Position numbers and translations under genes: made by a program. Below are positions 61,015 to 64,000 of a stretch of 64,000 nucleotides of DNA, piece by piece. Within the stretch, counting starts at the first letter, position 1. Every line of letters begins with the position of its first letter. The notes beneath the pieces were generated by a model that was not told where the DNA came from, made no database searches, and was given only the letters and a program-made list of their open reading frames with translations. The stretch spans positions 9,385,955-9,449,954 of the forward strand of contig NZ_CP107917.1 in assembly GCF_036014175.1 (NCBI RefSeq), read 5' to 3'. This DNA comes from Streptomyces sp. NBC_00443 (GTDB lineage: Bacteria > Actinomycetota > Actinomycetes > Streptomycetales > Streptomycetaceae).

Positions 61015-63674
61015 TCAGCCGCGCTCGGGCTGCTCTACGGCCCAGGCGTAACCCAGCTCAGCGAACGCTGCTCGCTGCTCCGCATCCAGACGGTCACGTC
61101 TGGCCCTCTGGTTACTCAGAAACACACCCAGCCTGATCGCCGAACCGTCCGGCAACTCCTCAATGTGCGCCCTTCCTACGACGGTTCTGCCTTCCCGCTG
61201 GATGTACTGGGCGAGGGCCGCCAGACCGCGCTGGAAGGCTGACGTCTTCCCGCCGTCCTTGGCCGCCGGGGCCGGTGCGGGCGGTTCGGCGGGTTCCACG
61301 CCCAGCGCTGTCAGCCGCTGCTGCTGTTCTTCGGAGAGCTCCGTCCAGTTGCGGCGTTGCCGCTGGAGCCATTTGCCGAGGTCGTCGCCTTCGTAGAGGA
61401 CGCCGGGGGCGATGTGGGGGAGGCGGCTGTCGGGTTCGTCGGCGGCGAGTTCGGTGAGGATGCGGTGGTGGCGTTGCCAGTCGAGTGGCCAGGGGCAGTT
61501 CCAGTCGGGGTCGATCGCGGCCAGCTGGGCGGCCCGCGTTGCGGCGCGTTCGGGGTTCTTGCCGAGGCCGTTCTTGCGGCGGAGGTTGGCCATGTGTTCC
61601 CCGACGGGGACCAGTTGGCTGTCGGCGTCGCCCCAGAGGGCGTCGCGTCTGGGGGCGAGGTGGCCGTGTGCGCGGTGGTAGGAGCGCAGTACGGCGAGTT
61701 TGTTCTCCCACGCTTCGTCGCCGGGCTCCCACACCATCCCGGCCTCGTCGAGCAGTGTCTTGCGGTGGGGATCGAGTTCGCCCGCACGGTAGGTGCGCCG
61801 CTGCTGGTGGACCCACCGCCCCAGCGGGAACGCCTTGGTGACGCCGGCCTCGGTCTCGGTGTCGTACGGGACGGCGTACAGGCCGGTGATGTGGTTCTTT
61901 TCCGCCAGCGCAGCAGGGCCTGGTAGCCCTCCAGCCATACCAGGGACTCCGGCCGGTACACCCGGGTGCGCAGGAACGCCGCGATCGTCGCCGCGTCCCT
62001 CGGGGTGGAGAAGTGCAGCAGCGCTGACTCCACCGCGCCCTCGGTCTCGTGCTGCCCGCCCTCGCCTTCGGCCGTGGTGCCGACGATCCGCCCGTCCTCG
62101 TCCCGCTTCACGTGCACGTGCCGCTGCCCGCTGGTCAGCGCCCGGCTGGCGAGCTGTTCGACGAGGCGTTCCGAGTGCGAGCGCAGACCTTGGAGGACGG
62201 CTACGAGGGGTGCGAACGAGGCGGAGACGACCATGTCGGTCGGGTTCTCACCAGACTGCAGGAAGACGGGCACGATGATCCTGGCCACCTTGACCGTGCC
62301 GTCGGGGTTCGGGCGCAGCGCCCGGCCGATGTTCTGCACAATCTCCACCCGGGAACCGCGGGTGTCGGCGAAACACACCGCCTCAACACCCCGCTCGCCG
62401 ACGATGTCGACGCCCTCGCCCAGGACCCGCACGCTGGCCAGGAACGCGCGGTGTACGCGGCGACCCGCGGCGTCGATACCGCCTGCGAACTGCCGTAGGG
62501 CTTCGCGTCGTTCGGCTACGAGGTGATCGCCGCACAGCCACGCCGACCACACCCTCTCCGGCGGCACGTGGCGGCCGGCCTCCAGCTGGTAGAACTCCGC
62601 ATCGATCGACGACTTCGGCAGCAAGTCCGCGTCGGCCAGGGCCTCGTCGGAGACCTCGGCCGCGTGCAGCTCGGCGGCCGTCTGCGGCATCTTCTCCGCG
62701 AACGCCATCGCCTCCTCCACCCGTTGGTGGAAGGTCATAACCGTGCGCAGGTTCCGCGCGGCGGCGTGCTCCAGGAGCGCAGTCTGCAGCAGCGCCAGCC
62801 GCCGGCCCCGCTGCGCCTCCTCCGATAGTGCCTGGACGGGGGAGGGGTCGTGGATCTCCAGCACGTCGATCTCGAACCCGGCGAGGATGCCGCGCTCGAT
62901 CGCCTCGGACAGTTCGAGCTCGTAGATCCACTCGCCGTACGGGCCGTCCGGATCGGACGCCATAGTCGCGATCTCCAGCTCCTGCCCGTCCCTGCCCTTC
63001 TGCGGCCGGGGGGAAGCGAGGATGCGTGGGGTGGCGGTGAGGTAGAGCCGGAAGTCCGCCGGGATGCGGGTGTTGTCGTGGATCGCCGCCCACGGCCGCC
63101 CGAGATCACCGGTCGTTGAGTGGGCTTCGTCGACGACGGCGAGGTCGAACAGGGCCATCGTCTGTCCGTACAACCGCTCTCCGCCCGCCAGAGCAGCCTC
63201 CAGCGGCCCGCGAACGCGTCCCTGACCCAGCGGGTCCTCCGGATCGTCGCGGTCCACGAGGGAGGCGTACGTGGCGAACACGACCACCGGCCCATGCCCC
63301 GCCCACAGCGCCAACTGGATCGCGTTCGTAGTGGTCCGTACGCCCAGCTGCTCCAGGATGTCGTCCTTCTCCAGCGAGCACACCCCGACCATCGGCCCGC
63401 TGTGACCGACCCTCCGCCACGCCTGAACGGTCTGCACGAGCAGATCGAGGGTAGGGACCATGACGAGGATCCGTCCGCCACGGAAGCACTCCAGCGCAGC
63501 CCACGCGGCCGTGATCGTCTTGCCAGACCCCGTGGCGGACACCACCGTGGCGCGCGTCCCTTCCGCAGGCACAGAGGACCTTGCAGGGAATCTGACCCAC
63601 CGACGGATACGCGCAGTCGCATCCACCTGGTGCTCTCTGAGCACGATTCTCTGCATTCCAAACTGTCCTGTCAT
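61015..63674 (-). CDS. SF2 DEAH-box helicase with C-terminal HA repeats (one frameshift near 61905)
   Basis: The first 560 residues are a superfamily 2 helicase: Q-motif-like REHQVDATARIRRWVRFPAR, Walker A TVVSATGSGKTITAAWAALE, motif II AVVDEAHSTTGDLG, motif III YLTATPR, and C-terminal-lobe GEGVDIVGERGVEAVCFADT plus motif VI VEIVQNIGRALRPNPDG. A frameshift near 61905 leads into the HA region: NKLAVLRSYHRAHGHLAPRR, AIDPDWNCPWPLDWQRHHR, FQRGLAALAQYIQREGRTVV. These repeats have the same spacing and motifs (AIDPxWNxPW...WQR) as those of the TniQ protein downstream. It is the first readable gene of the transposition operon. Its role there is unknown; a target-site or restart function is possible. 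Confidence 0.85.
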
Positions 63675-63734
63675 CAGTTCCTCTTGCCGAAAGCAGCGTT
63701 GCAGCCCGATGTCTAATCGATGGCAGGTGAGCTC

Positions 63735-64000
63735 TTAAACGCCGAGCCCTTTGAGGCCCCATTCATCGAGCCCGGAGTAGACCGTTGCCGTCCGGCATTG
63801 CGGTGCCAACATGCACTCAGCTTCCCCGCGGTAGACAGCCACAAGAGAGTCAGCTCCTCGCCACCAGGTGTCCGCGCGTCCGGCAACCTCCAAGACCGGT
63901 TCCAAGCCGTCGAGTTGCAGCGCCTCCACGGCTTCACCGGTCACCGTGGTGATAGTGCGGGCGCACCGACGGGCATGATCTGCGAGGGCCACCGACTCCA
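63735..64000 (-). CDS. hypothetical protein, start possibly beyond window
   Basis: At least 85 residues: ALADHARRCARTITTVTGEA, VEALQLDGLEPVLEVAGRAD, TWWRGADSLVAVYRGEAECM, LAPQCRTATVYSGLDEWGLK. The reading has good codon bias and ends at 63735, 61 bases before the helicase start region. No family recognised. The ATG at 63992 might be internal, since the frame is open to the window edge. Confidence 0.5.
   Translation of the reverse strand, partial: ESVALADHARRCARTITTVTGEAVEALQLDGLEPVLEVAGRADTWWRGADSLVAVYRGEAECMLAPQCRTATVYSGLDEWGLKGLGV

Noticed and set aside
1..64000. CRISPR array
   Set aside because: No series of regularly spaced repeats was seen on either strand.

Overview
The window is high-GC actinobacterial DNA, almost certainly Streptomyces or a close relative. 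GC-rich third codon positions, GTG starts, SpoIIE-type phosphatases, MmyB-type regulators, universal stress proteins, chromate-transporter and amidinotransferase remnants, and many insertion sequences point to an unstable accessory region such as a chromosome arm. Intact genes alternate with remnants. Many remnants and some long genes carry single-base frameshifts, which are either real decay or read errors.

Layout. 1-4980: gene fragments (MFS transporter, GAF/SpoIIE/HATPase regulator, SDR piece, LuxR tail, ChrA tail) around one intact SDR gene. 4987-6672: an intact RNase J gene. 6990-7732: an IS110-type remnant next to a broken regulator. 7797-18358: the best-preserved metabolic block, a seven-gene minus-strand operon for L-threonate/D-erythronate catabolism (ltnD, otnK, otnC, MFS transporter, otnI, denD, gntR) diverging from lacI, an RpiB/LacAB-type isomerase and an MHS symporter. 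Tandem palindromes lie in front of lacI and further palindromes face the operon.

19203-24160: ADP-ribosylglycohydrolase, universal stress protein, phosphoketolase, and GAPDH, USP and ArsR remnants. 24264-27344: a three-gene type VII secretion-like set (WXG/ESAT-like proteins plus a membrane protein) and a SUKH-4 immunity-like protein. 27600-44550: small stress and hypothetical genes (PRC-barrel, PsiE, YceI, PLP decarboxylase, SnoaL-like, DUF4242), a complete IS5-family element, a PAS/GAF/SpoIIE phosphatase with a frameshift, a decayed IS630 and many truncated genes. 44900-49690: IS110 element, small secreted and membrane proteins, alpha/beta hydrolase, cupin and an ABM-like protein.

50387-53088: a compact four-gene unit bounded by strong hairpin terminators. 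It encodes a membrane-anchored protein, a protein with sigma-4-like HTH plus Cys cluster, a 66-residue HicA-like protein and an AlpA/MerR-like DNA-binding protein. No known system is recognised.

53211-64000: a Tn7/Tn5053-like transposition module on the minus strand. In transcription order it encodes an SF2 helicase with helicase-associated (HA) repeats, a TnsA-like protein with degenerate catalytic motifs, a DDE transposase (TnsB/TniA), an AAA+ ATPase (TnsC/TniB) and a TniQ protein whose C-terminus consists of the same HA-type repeats as the helicase. The TniQ gene is cut by an IS3 element whose own transposase has lost a catalytic Asp. The shared HA modules on targeting protein and helicase are the most unusual feature of the window.
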